The translations under genes were made by a program, and so were the position numbers. The notes below the pieces were generated by a model. That model worked only from the letters and a program-made list of their open reading frames with translations. It was not told the origin of the DNA and did no database searches. A DNA stretch of 5,762 nucleotides from an uncultured Lachnospiraceae bacterium (GTDB lineage: Bacteria > Bacillota > Clostridia > Lachnospirales > Lachnospiraceae). Location: positions 1 to 5,762 of the forward strand of contig CAMNGO010000138.1 in assembly GCA_946538445.1 (NCBI GenBank). The letters run 5' to 3'. Positions 1 through 4,279 of the stretch are shown piece by piece (position 1 is the first letter of the stretch; the number at the start of each line of letters is the position of its first letter).

Positions 1-170
1 GTCTCTCCTTCTGTATATTTGGCCATCTTTTTGTCATTAAATGTTTTCACAGCCTTCAGGTAATTGTTTGTAACCTTTTTGACAGCTGACTTCTGAGACG
101 CGGCTGCTGCAGGGCAGGAAATAATCAGCAAGGCAATCATGAGTATCAGTAGTGATTTTATCTTTTTCAT
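1..170 (-). CDS. Exported or lipid-anchored protein, N-terminal fragment
   Basis: Partial gene reading leftwards and cut by the window edge, so only the first 56 residues are visible. The start is ATG (168-170), preceded on the minus strand by AAGGAGGAG, an excellent ribosome binding site. The protein opens with a positively charged KKIK, then a hydrophobic run (about residues 7-18), then Cys19 in the context IIS-C, which is a plausible lipobox. An alternative is signal peptidase I cleavage in the AAAA stretch at 21-24. The mature part begins with a Lys/Ala-rich amphipathic segment (SAVKKVTNNYLKAVKTF). That style of start is common in small secreted NTF2-like or DUF4878-like lipoproteins, but the fold is a guess because the rest is missing. 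It is divergent from the DUF3842 gene. I am confident that it is a real secreted-protein gene; its function is unknown. Confidence 0.8.
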   Translation of the reverse strand, partial: MKKIKSLLILMIALLIISCPAAAASQKSAVKKVTNNYLKAVKTFNDKKMAKYTEGE

Positions 171-211
171 ACATTAACTCCTCCTTTTTATCATCTGTAT
201 ATAGTAGTATT

Positions 212-240
212 ATTATACATCAATCTCCCCCAATATTCAT
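212..240 (-). promoter_or_regulatory. Predicted promoter of the leftward exported-protein gene
   Basis: On the minus strand a perfect TATAAT -10 lies at 217-212. With a 17-bp spacer the -35 position (240-235) reads ATGAAT, which matches TTGACA only in its TGA core. The start of transcription would fall near 205, about 35 bases before the ATG. The -35 end abuts that of the divergent DUF3842 promoter, so the two are back to back. Confidence 0.45.
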
Positions 241-268
241 TGTATTTTTTTATCGTCCGTGATACAAT
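240..268 (+). promoter_or_regulatory. Predicted sigma-A promoter of the DUF3842 gene
   Basis: TTGTAT (240-245) and TACAAT (263-268) are separated by exactly 17 bp, a good sigma-A-type match. Transcription would start near 275, giving a leader of about 30 nt that carries GGGAG (293-297) six bases before the ATG at 304. Confidence 0.65.
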
Positions 269-303
269 CACCATACTACATTTAAGGAAGACGGGAGAAA
301 AAC

Positions 304-735
304 ATGAGGACCAGAGTCACTACTATCCTGGTAGTTGATGCCCAGGGTGGCGGAATCGGGAAACAATTGATCAGCAGCATAAGGAAAGAAATCGGGGATC
401 TGCACATCCTTGCCGTCGGAACAAATACTGCGGCAACTTCGGCTATGTTGAAAGCAGGGGCCGATGAAGGAGCCACCGGCGAAAACCCCGTACTGGTAGC
501 AAGCCGGAAAGCGGATTACATCATTGGTCCCATCGGTATGGTGATCGCAAATGCAATGCTGGGTGAGATTACCCCTTCCATGGCTCGGGCAATCGCAGAA
601 GCCGACGCTAAGCGCATCATGATTCCATTCAGCAACTGCGATAATTTTATTGCCGGTGTTTCTGATTTCAGCACCGGCAGGCTTATACAGGATGCAGTCA
701 ATCAGTTGAAAAGCTATTTGACAAGCCCATCTTGA
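304..735 (+). CDS. DUF3842 family protein
   Basis: Complete 143-aa cytosolic protein that I recognise as DUF3842 from its whole pattern. Visible marks are a strand followed by a glycine-rich turn, DAQGGGIGK (residues 12-20), which looks like a nucleotide- or phosphate-binding loop. Next come VGTN (38-41), the AGADEGATGENPV stretch (51-63), the conserved core IIGPIGMVIANAMLGEITP (73-91), and a C-terminal IPFSNCDNFIAGV (107-119) with an invariant-looking Cys112. The length is usual for the family, and there is no signal peptide or membrane segment. The start is set by GGGAG six bases upstream and by the glycine loop lying near the N-terminus. The family has no established biochemical function; the fold suggests a small Rossmann-like binding protein (inference). 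Here it is monocistronic, with its own promoter and a terminator about 90 bases after the stop. Confidence 0.85.
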   Translation: MRTRVTTILVVDAQGGGIGKQLISSIRKEIGDLHILAVGTNTAATSAMLKAGADEGATGENPVLVASRKADYIIGPIGMVIANAMLGEITPSMARAIAEADAKRIMIPFSNCDNFIAGVSDFSTGRLIQDAVNQLKSYLTSPS

Positions 736-825
736 TTTGCTATCCTTTAAAAAAGGCAGTATGAAACTGTCAGTCGTGCAGAAGCACAAATGATTCATAT
801 TTTTTAGTCTATAAGGTAGGTCATG

Positions 826-866
826 AAGGCATACATTTCTCTTGAAAGGGAAAGGTATGCCTTTTT
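826..866 (+). terminator. Intrinsic terminator after the DUF3842 gene
   Basis: A 9-bp stem AAGGCATAC (826-834) pairs with GTATGCCTT (855-863). After a single A/G mismatch there is an inner 6-bp stem TTTCTC (836-841) with GGGAAA (848-853), closing on the loop TTGAAA. A run of five T (862-866) follows the stem. This ends transcription from the DUF3842 gene. The loop doubles as the likely -35 of the next promoter. Confidence 0.75.
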
Positions 867-871
867 ATAAT
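842..871 (+). promoter_or_regulatory. Predicted promoter of the small membrane-protein pair
   Basis: TTGAAA (842-847) and TATAAT (866-871) lie 18 bp apart. The -35 is the loop of the preceding terminator hairpin, and the -10 starts on the last T of its U-tract. The transcript would start near 878 and reach AGGAGG at 920-925, eight bases before the ATG at 934. The alternative, read-through from the DUF3842 gene, is made unlikely by the terminator. Confidence 0.6.
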
Positions 872-933
872 TTATGCCATGAAGACATAGGCGATCCTGA
901 AGGAAAAGCAAATGAATACAGGAGGTATATATT

Positions 934-1335
934 ATGGCATGTTTTTTAGTATCAGCAGCTGAAGCTGTAGTAGTAACTGCCGTCGAAAAGGCAGAAGAGA
1001 AAAAAGAGTTTCGCGCAAGCGAGGATAATACCATTAAGGAAGATGTGGTTTCCATCCCTCTCAGCAGGAAATTGAAATGGCTCACCTATCTTCTCTGGGG
1101 CGGTGCTGTCCTGCTTGCCTTTGAGCATATCTGGCATGGCGAAGTAGTACCTTGGTTCCCATTTCTGACCGCGATGACGAATCCTTCTGATGCTCAGGTG
1201 ATGTTTCATGAGATGGCAACTGTCGGTGTCTGTATGGCATTGCTTATCACTGTCGTCTGGTTCGTTATGTGCAAGGTTGCTGATGCCATCGTAAAGCGTC
1301 CGGCAACTGACACTACTCAAGACACCGTTGCATAA
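934..1335 (+). CDS. Small conserved membrane protein (first of a pair), function unknown
   Basis: Complete 133-aa protein. The start is fixed by AGGAGG (920-925) with eight-base spacing. The N-terminus (MACFLVSAAEAVVVTAVEKA) is a short hydrophobic or amphipathic stretch followed by a charged Lys/Glu linker (about 19-46). Two hydrophobic segments follow, about 48-64 and 95-112. Between them lies a striking FEHIWHGEVVPWFPF (63-77), rich in His, Trp and Pro, and HEMATVGVCMA begins the second helix. The His residues (65, 68, 92) and Cys (3, 100, 113) could bind metal or heme, but that is inference only. The N-terminal pattern and this core resemble unannotated proteins I have seen in gut Clostridia; I know of no assigned function. 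The stop codon overlaps the ribosome binding site of the next gene, so the two are translationally coupled. Confidence 0.8.
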   Translation: MACFLVSAAEAVVVTAVEKAEEKKEFRASEDNTIKEDVVSIPLSRKLKWLTYLLWGGAVLLAFEHIWHGEVVPWFPFLTAMTNPSDAQVMFHEMATVGVCMALLITVVWFVMCKVADAIVKRPATDTTQDTVA

Positions 1336-1347
1336 GGAGGAATTACC

Positions 1348-1656
1348 ATGACATTGTTAATAACCGTTTTTGCTGCAGTGATCGTAACTGTGAAATGGTA
1401 CACTCGTAAAGATGACTCCATGCAGCTGGGAATGCTTTGTTTCCTTTATTGGGGGGCATCCATCATGTGGCTGGTGGACGCTATATTTGAATATGCCGAA
1501 TTAAGGGCAGAATACTTCACACCGGCTATCGAAGATATGTTAAATGATGCTTTTCTTGGCTTGTCGGTTGTCGCTCTCGGTTTAGTGATTTGGCTTGTCC
1601 GTCTTCTGATCACAGATCCGAAGGGTTCCATCCGGACAGCATTGAAAAAAGGATAA
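1348..1656 (+). CDS. Small three-helix membrane protein (second of a pair), function unknown
   Basis: Complete 102-aa protein, starting 12 bases after the stop of its partner. AAGGAGG (1334-1340) overlaps that stop codon and decides the ATG at 1348. It is almost entirely membrane-embedded. Predicted helices are about 1-17, 27-46 and 68-87, with the short polar patches WYTRKDDSMQ (17-26) and FEYAELRAEYFTPAIEDMLND (47-67). The C-terminus DPKGSIRTALKKG is basic and probably cytoplasmic. The acidic/aromatic region after helix 2 (WLVDAIFEYAE) is distinctive. Because it is coupled to the preceding FEHIWHGE protein, the two probably form one membrane complex (inference). I do not recognise a named family. 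Confidence 0.8.
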   Translation: MTLLITVFAAVIVTVKWYTRKDDSMQLGMLCFLYWGASIMWLVDAIFEYAELRAEYFTPAIEDMLNDAFLGLSVVALGLVIWLVRLLITDPKGSIRTALKKG

Positions 1657-1658
1657 AG

Positions 1659-1699
1659 AAACGACCGGCAGAGAATAACACAATCTCTGCCGGTCGTTT
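1659..1699. terminator. Perfect 16-bp hairpin terminator, probably bidirectional
   Basis: The arm 1659-1674 (AAACGACCGGCAGAGA) is the exact reverse complement of 1684-1699, with a nine-base loop (1675-1683). It begins three bases after the stop of the membrane-protein pair. The plus-strand tail is TTT followed by A/T-rich sequence (ATATTATAAAA). On the minus strand the stem is followed by TTTCTTTATCC. It therefore sits well placed to stop both the rightward pair and the leftward operon ending at 1730. Confidence 0.85.
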
Positions 1700-1729
1700 A
1701 TATTATAAAATCTGTTCCAATACATTTCA

Positions 1730-2359
1730 TTATGTCAGAATCCATTTCTTTCCTTCTGACATCAGATAGACCGATCCCTTGTATGCATGACGCTCCAGCA
1801 GTGCTTTCAGGATCTCCCACACTCTTTCATCCAGCAGCAGGTAGGCTTCCCGTTGCAGATGAAGAAAACATCGAAGATAGTCTATCTGTGTTTCTGACAG
1901 GATATCCTCCCATTCGGACAGCCGTTTTGCTGTAATCAGGAATGATGCGTAGATTTTCTCCTGAAGATGGTCCCATCCATCTTCCAATCTTCTAAGATGC
2001 CCGGTCAGAGAGTCTCCCTCCCAGTCTTCTCCAGTCCATTTATATGAAACAAATGATATGCTTGGCTCTTCTATGATTTCCCGGACCTGACGGAAACTCA
2101 CCTGCCCAAATTCCCCTACATCCTTGACCATGGAGACTTTCTCCTTTGGCGCACTCCCCGGTTCCGCCAGAAGAGCGTTTCCGCGATCTACATAGGACTT
2201 AATCATCCTTTCACAAAGGTATTCCTCCGGCAGATGGGAGCCGATCCTTCCCTTTATCTGGCTTAAAGTAAAACCATTGTCCGCCAGATGCATGATGGCA
2301 TCCCCATAGCCAAAATCCCTGACAAAATTATTTAGCGCCTTCTGAAATGTTGATTCCAT
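1730..2359 (-). CDS. Unrecognised 209-aa cytosolic protein, last gene of the Xre operon
   Basis: I do not recognise this protein. Read from the ATG at 2359 it has 209 residues, with no signal peptide or membrane segment. Residues 17-60 (YGDAIMHLADNGFTLSQIKGRIG, continuing to IKSYVDRGNALL) have the rhythm of a helix-turn-helix or small winged-helix region. The C-terminal half is rich in Trp, Leu and charged residues and looks mostly helical (150-190). I chose 2359 because it starts 11 bases after the stop of the upstream membrane-protein gene. The in-frame ATG at 2428 would bury 58 bases inside that gene. A TTG at 2374 overlapping the TGA stop (TTGA) is a possible alternative, since the Shine-Dalgarno match before 2359 is weak. 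It is cotranscribed with the repressor and the membrane protein; function unknown. Confidence 0.7.
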   Translation of the reverse strand: MESTFQKALNNFVRDFGYGDAIMHLADNGFTLSQIKGRIGSHLPEEYLCERMIKSYVDRGNALLAEPGSAPKEKVSMVKDVGEFGQVSFRQVREIIEEPSISFVSYKWTGEDWEGDSLTGHLRRLEDGWDHLQEKIYASFLITAKRLSEWEDILSETQIDYLRCFLHLQREAYLLLDERVWEILKALLERHAYKGSVYLMSEGKKWILT

Positions 2360-2370
2360 CTGTTTACCGA

Positions 2371-2778
2371 TCAATACTTTCTTTTTAATATCATATGGAC
2401 AATCCAATAAATACCCACGATCAGGCACACGGAATATGCCAGAATTATCTGGATGGTATGCTGTCCCATAACCAGGGCGACAACCACGCCGGCCGCTTCG
2501 ATGAGAACAACGAGATAACCGGTCCAGGCCCAGCTCATCATACGAAGATAGCGGTTGCGTTCATCACCATATTCCACATCTATTTTTTCCTGATATTCCT
2601 TATCATTCCGATATCTCAGATTTCTGATTACCTGAAGGATCCCCACTGCCAACAGAGCTCCACCCATTCCTGAATAATAGGAGGAGGTCAGAACCTCGGC
2701 AACGGACAGCCCCATCAAAACAGCTCCAAGTATGATCCACAAAAAACTGAGTGCCAATTTCTTATTATTGTAATACAT
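2371..2778 (-). CDS. Four-helix membrane protein paired with the Xre regulator
   Basis: Complete 135-aa integral membrane protein with predicted helices at about 8-28, 34-53, 84-105 and 109-130. A charged loop sits between helices 2 and 3 (IRNLRYRNDKEYQEKIDVEYGDERNRYLRMM, 51-81). The DERN followed by a helix is reminiscent of DUF2178-like proteins that often sit beside small Xre regulators, but I would not assign the family without a profile search. The ribosome binding site CCTCCT (2787-2792; AGGAGG on the coding strand) lies inside the last codons of the regulator gene, eight bases before the ATG, so translation is coupled. The stop of the regulator and this start are three bases apart. A likely role is a membrane partner or target of the regulator (inference). 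Confidence 0.8.
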   Translation of the reverse strand: MYYNNKKLALSFLWIILGAVLMGLSVAEVLTSSYYSGMGGALLAVGILQVIRNLRYRNDKEYQEKIDVEYGDERNRYLRMMSWAWTGYLVVLIEAAGVVVALVMGQHTIQIILAYSVCLIVGIYWIVHMILKRKY

Positions 2779-2781
2779 GAT

Positions 2782-2988
2782 TCAGTCCTCCTGTAAATCC
2801 TCAAATATAAACACATCCTCAATTGTCATACCAAAAAACTTCGCAATCTTATGCGCCAGCAGGATAGATGGGTTATAACGTCCGTTCTCCAGGGAACTGA
2901 TGGTCTGCCTGGACACCCCCATCAATTTGGCAAGCTCATCCTGGCGAATCCCCCTCTCATTCCGTATCTCCTCAATTCGATTCTTCAT
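2782..2988 (-). CDS. Xre/Cro-type HTH transcriptional regulator, YozG-like
   Basis: Complete 68-aa protein that is little more than one HTH_3 domain. Residues 1-60 form the five-helix Cro/Xre fold: QDELAKLMGVSRQTISSLENGRYNP (16-40) contains helix 2, the turn and the recognition helix (about 27-34). ILLAHKIAKFFGMTIEDVF (42-60) is the classic closing segment. The tail FEDLQED is short, with no sensor or dimerisation domain. Such minimal proteins bind palindromes as dimers and usually repress their own operon. The start at 2988 follows AAAGGAGAGG. It is the first gene of a three-gene leftward operon, with two matching palindromic operators over its promoter. What signal releases it is not visible. 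Confidence 0.92.
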   Translation of the reverse strand: MKNRIEEIRNERGIRQDELAKLMGVSRQTISSLENGRYNPSILLAHKIAKFFGMTIEDVFIFEDLQED

Positions 2989-3024
2989 GTCCTCTCCTTT
3001 GGCCTGTTGTAATGCTCACATTTT

Positions 3025-3044
3025 ATGTAAAGTTTACTTTACGT
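3025..3044. promoter_or_regulatory. Operator 1, at the Xre operon transcription start
   Basis: A 20-bp palindrome with perfect 7-bp arms, GTAAAGT (3027-3033) and ACTTTAC (3036-3042), around TT, extended outward by AT/GT. It covers the expected transcription start, just downstream of the -10 (3054-3049), where a bound repressor would block initiation. The core AAGTTTACTTTAC is identical to that of operator 2. The binding protein is inferred to be the adjacent Xre regulator. Confidence 0.75.
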
Positions 3045-3048
3045 CATA

Positions 3049-3077
3049 ATAATATCACGGATTCTCCTTGATGTCAA
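3049..3077 (-). promoter_or_regulatory. Near-consensus promoter of the Xre operon
   Basis: On the minus strand a perfect TTGACA (3077-3072) is followed after exactly 17 bp by TATTAT (3054-3049). The -35 lies inside operator 2, and the expected start (about 3042) lies inside operator 1. A promoter this strong under two operators suggests tight repression with high output when released. Confidence 0.8.
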
Positions 3078-3090
3078 GTTTACTTTACAT
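3071..3090. promoter_or_regulatory. Operator 2, over the -35 of the Xre promoter
   Basis: A 20-bp near-palindrome, ATGTCAAGT / ACTTTACAT around TT. It shares AAGTTTACTTTAC with operator 1 and has one symmetric mismatch; that mismatched base is the C that makes TTGACA on the minus strand. The centres of the two operators are 46 bp apart. A weaker overlapping inverted repeat, TTACA-TTTCC-TGTAA (3085-3099), may be a third half-site pair. Confidence 0.7.
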
Positions 3091-3205
3091 TTCCTGTAAT
3101 TGCATTAAAACGAATCATTTATCTTCTTTCAATTCACAATCCCACCTTTGTATCCCATTAATTCTGATTTTTTCTTATCAAAAATGAGGGATTTCTATAT
3201 TACAG

Positions 3206-3234
3206 TTGCATATGAGAGGAATAATTGATATAAT
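3206..3234 (+). promoter_or_regulatory. Extended -10 promoter of the amino acid importer operon
   Basis: TTGCAT (3206-3211), a 17-bp spacer, then a perfect TATAAT (3229-3234) preceded by TG-A (3226-3228), which makes an extended -10. Transcription should start near 3241, giving a leader of about 96 nt before the ATG at 3337. Confidence 0.8.
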
Positions 3235-3247
3235 AATTCATCATACT

Positions 3248-3286
3248 AAAGTGATGCTCTATCTGGATTCAGATAGAAATCACTTT
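3248..3286 (+). ncRNA. Leader-RNA stem-loop upstream of the binding protein
   Basis: The outer stem AAAGTGAT (3248-3255) pairs with ATCACTTT (3279-3286). After a small internal loop (GCT/AA) the inner stem CTATCTG (3259-3265) pairs with CAGATAG (3270-3276), closed by a GATT tetraloop. CT/GG pairs can extend the base. It begins within about ten bases of the predicted RNA 5' end and has no U-tract. It therefore looks like a 5' stabilising structure or a protein-binding site rather than a terminator. I do not recognise a riboswitch class. Confidence 0.6.
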
Positions 3287-3323
3287 GGGTGGGTATCTTG
3301 TGAGAAGGATTAAAAAGAGAAAT

Positions 3324-3329
3324 GGAGGG
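3324..3329 (+). promoter_or_regulatory. Ribosome binding site deciding the binding-protein start
   Basis: GGAGGG sits seven bases before the ATG at 3337. It overlaps the upstream in-frame ATG at 3322 and leaves only one base before the ATG at 3331, so 3337 is the best start. Confidence 0.75.
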
Positions 3330-3336
3330 TATGAAA

Positions 3337-4146
3337 ATGAAAAAATTGCTCGTATTTGCACTGGTTGCTCTTATGGCACTCGGGATGCTGACCGGTTGCG
3401 GCGGATCTACTGCCAAAGAGGAGCCCAAGGAACAGTCCACCGAAGCTGCCGCCGAAGGCGGAAAGACCTGGATTATCGCAACAGATACAGTATTCAAGCC
3501 ATTTGAATATACCGATGCAGACGGTAATTTCGTGGGAATCGATGTTGATCTTCTCGCTGCAATTGCCGAGAACCAGGGCTTCAGTTATGAACTCAAGAGT
3601 CTGGGATGGGATTCCGCCATCGCTGCCTGCCAGTCCAAACAGGCTGACGGTATGATTGCCGGCGCTTCCATCACGGATGAAAGAAAAGAAAGCGGATGGA
3701 TTTTCTCCGATGGTTATTTTAATGCAACACAGAGTATGGCCGTGCGGGAAGATTCCACCATTCAGGGATTTGAAGATCTGAAGGGACAGACAGTAGCTGT
3801 TAAAAACGGTACCATGGGCGCTGATTATGCAGAAAGCCTGAAAGACCAGTACGGATTCACCATTACTAAGGTAGAAGATTCACCAACCATGTATCAGCAG
3901 GTAGCCGGCGGTCAGGCCGTTGCCTGCTTCGAGGATACACCTATCATGATCACAGCCATCAAGGAAGGTGGAGACCAGCTTCCTCTTAAGGTTCTTGAGA
4001 ACACAGCCAACGAAGGTAATGCCTATGGTTTTGCCATCTTCAATGAAGAGAATCAGGAACTGATCGATATGTTCAATGCCGGCCTGGCAGCGATCAAAGA
4101 AGACGGAACTTATGATGAAATCGTAAACAAATATCTTGGCAACTGA
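3337..4146 (+). CDS. Polar amino acid (glutamine-like) ABC transporter substrate-binding lipoprotein
   Basis: Extracytoplasmic binding protein that captures the amino acid and delivers it to the permease encoded next. It has 269 residues from the ATG at 3337, chosen for its ribosome binding site; an ATG at 3322 would add five residues. The signal peptide is MKKLLVFALVALMALGM, with a canonical lipobox LTG-C (Cys21), then a Glu/Lys/Ala-rich linker (about 22-42). The SBP_bac_3 fold spans 43-269. Compared from memory with E. coli GlnH, the ligand residues appear kept: Asp50 in ATDTVFKPFEY, Thr113 and Arg116 in SITDERKESG (carboxylate clamp), Lys156 in VAVKNGT and Asp200 in FEDTP (amino group). 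The position of GlnH His156 is Glu199 here, and the residue after GT is Met, so the side-chain specificity may differ from glutamine. The C-terminal KEDGTYDEIVNKYLG is typical. Glutamine or another polar amino acid is the best guess; the exact substrate is inferred. Confidence 0.93.
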   Translation: MKKLLVFALVALMALGMLTGCGGSTAKEEPKEQSTEAAAEGGKTWIIATDTVFKPFEYTDADGNFVGIDVDLLAAIAENQGFSYELKSLGWDSAIAACQSKQADGMIAGASITDERKESGWIFSDGYFNATQSMAVREDSTIQGFEDLKGQTVAVKNGTMGADYAESLKDQYGFTITKVEDSPTMYQQVAGGQAVACFEDTPIMITAIKEGGDQLPLKVLENTANEGNAYGFAIFNEENQELIDMFNAGLAAIKEDGTYDEIVNKYLGN

Positions 4147-4279
4147 TCATCATAGCAGAAGAACATTGCAACCGCTGTTGCGGATGATATGATTACACAG
4201 GCTGTCGTTTCTTGGATTCATTTTGTTATGTTCCGAAGGCGGCAGTCTTATCATTACATAAAAGGATGGGGGGATCACC
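4147..4279 (+). other. Intercistronic spacer with weak stem-loops
   Basis: This 133-base gap between binding protein and permease contains a small hairpin GCAAC-CGCT-GTTGC (4168-4181), enclosed by ATCATC (4146-4151) with GATGAT (4183-4188). Neither has a U-tract and I see no second promoter. Such spacers often allow RNA processing so that the binding protein is made in excess; here that is inference. Confidence 0.4.
4268..4273 (+). promoter_or_regulatory. G-rich ribosome binding site before a TTG start
   Basis: The sequence AAAGGATGGGGGGATCACC precedes TTG at 4280. The purine-rich GGGGGG is six bases from the start, but it is an unusual Shine-Dalgarno match. With a TTG codon, translation of the permease is probably weaker than that of its neighbours. 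Confidence 0.55.

Larger units (their letters stand above)
2989..3336. other. Divergent intergenic region, Xre operon versus amino acid importer
   Basis: This 348-base gene-free stretch holds, left to right: the regulator's ribosome binding site (2991-3000), operator 1, the leftward promoter, operator 2, and an A/T-rich segment (3100-3200) where I see no gene or clear motif. The importer promoter (3206-3234), a leader hairpin (3248-3286) and the binding-protein ribosome binding site (3324-3329) follow. The two operators are about 116 bp or more from the importer -35, so direct control of the importer by the Xre protein is not suggested by spacing. Confidence 0.8.

Noticed and set aside
268..798. 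Leftward open frame opposite the DUF3842 gene
   Set aside because: It is antisense to a recognised family, with Cys/His-rich low-plausibility protein and no ribosome binding site evidence; a shadow frame.
952..1320. Leftward open frame opposite the first small membrane protein
   Set aside because: Antisense to a gene with a strong ribosome binding site and coupled partner; its composition (many Ser, Cys, His) is typical of a shadow frame.
2360..2428. Longer start (ATG at 2428) for the 209-aa protein
   Set aside because: It would overlap the upstream membrane-protein gene by 58 bases and adds 23 residues that read like an out-of-frame copy of that gene's end. The start at 2359 follows the stop by 11 bases.
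3160..3180. CodY-like box before the importer
   Set aside because: AATTCTGATTTTTT shares A/T richness with AATTTTCWGAAAATT but has too many mismatches and lacks the palindrome.
3283..3300. T-box-like GGGTGGGTATC in the importer leader
   Set aside because: It resembles the GGGTGGNACC antiterminator core, and an amino acid transporter would be a fitting target. But the leader is only about 96 nt, there is no Stem I region, the ACC is not matched, and no terminator hairpin with a U-tract follows.
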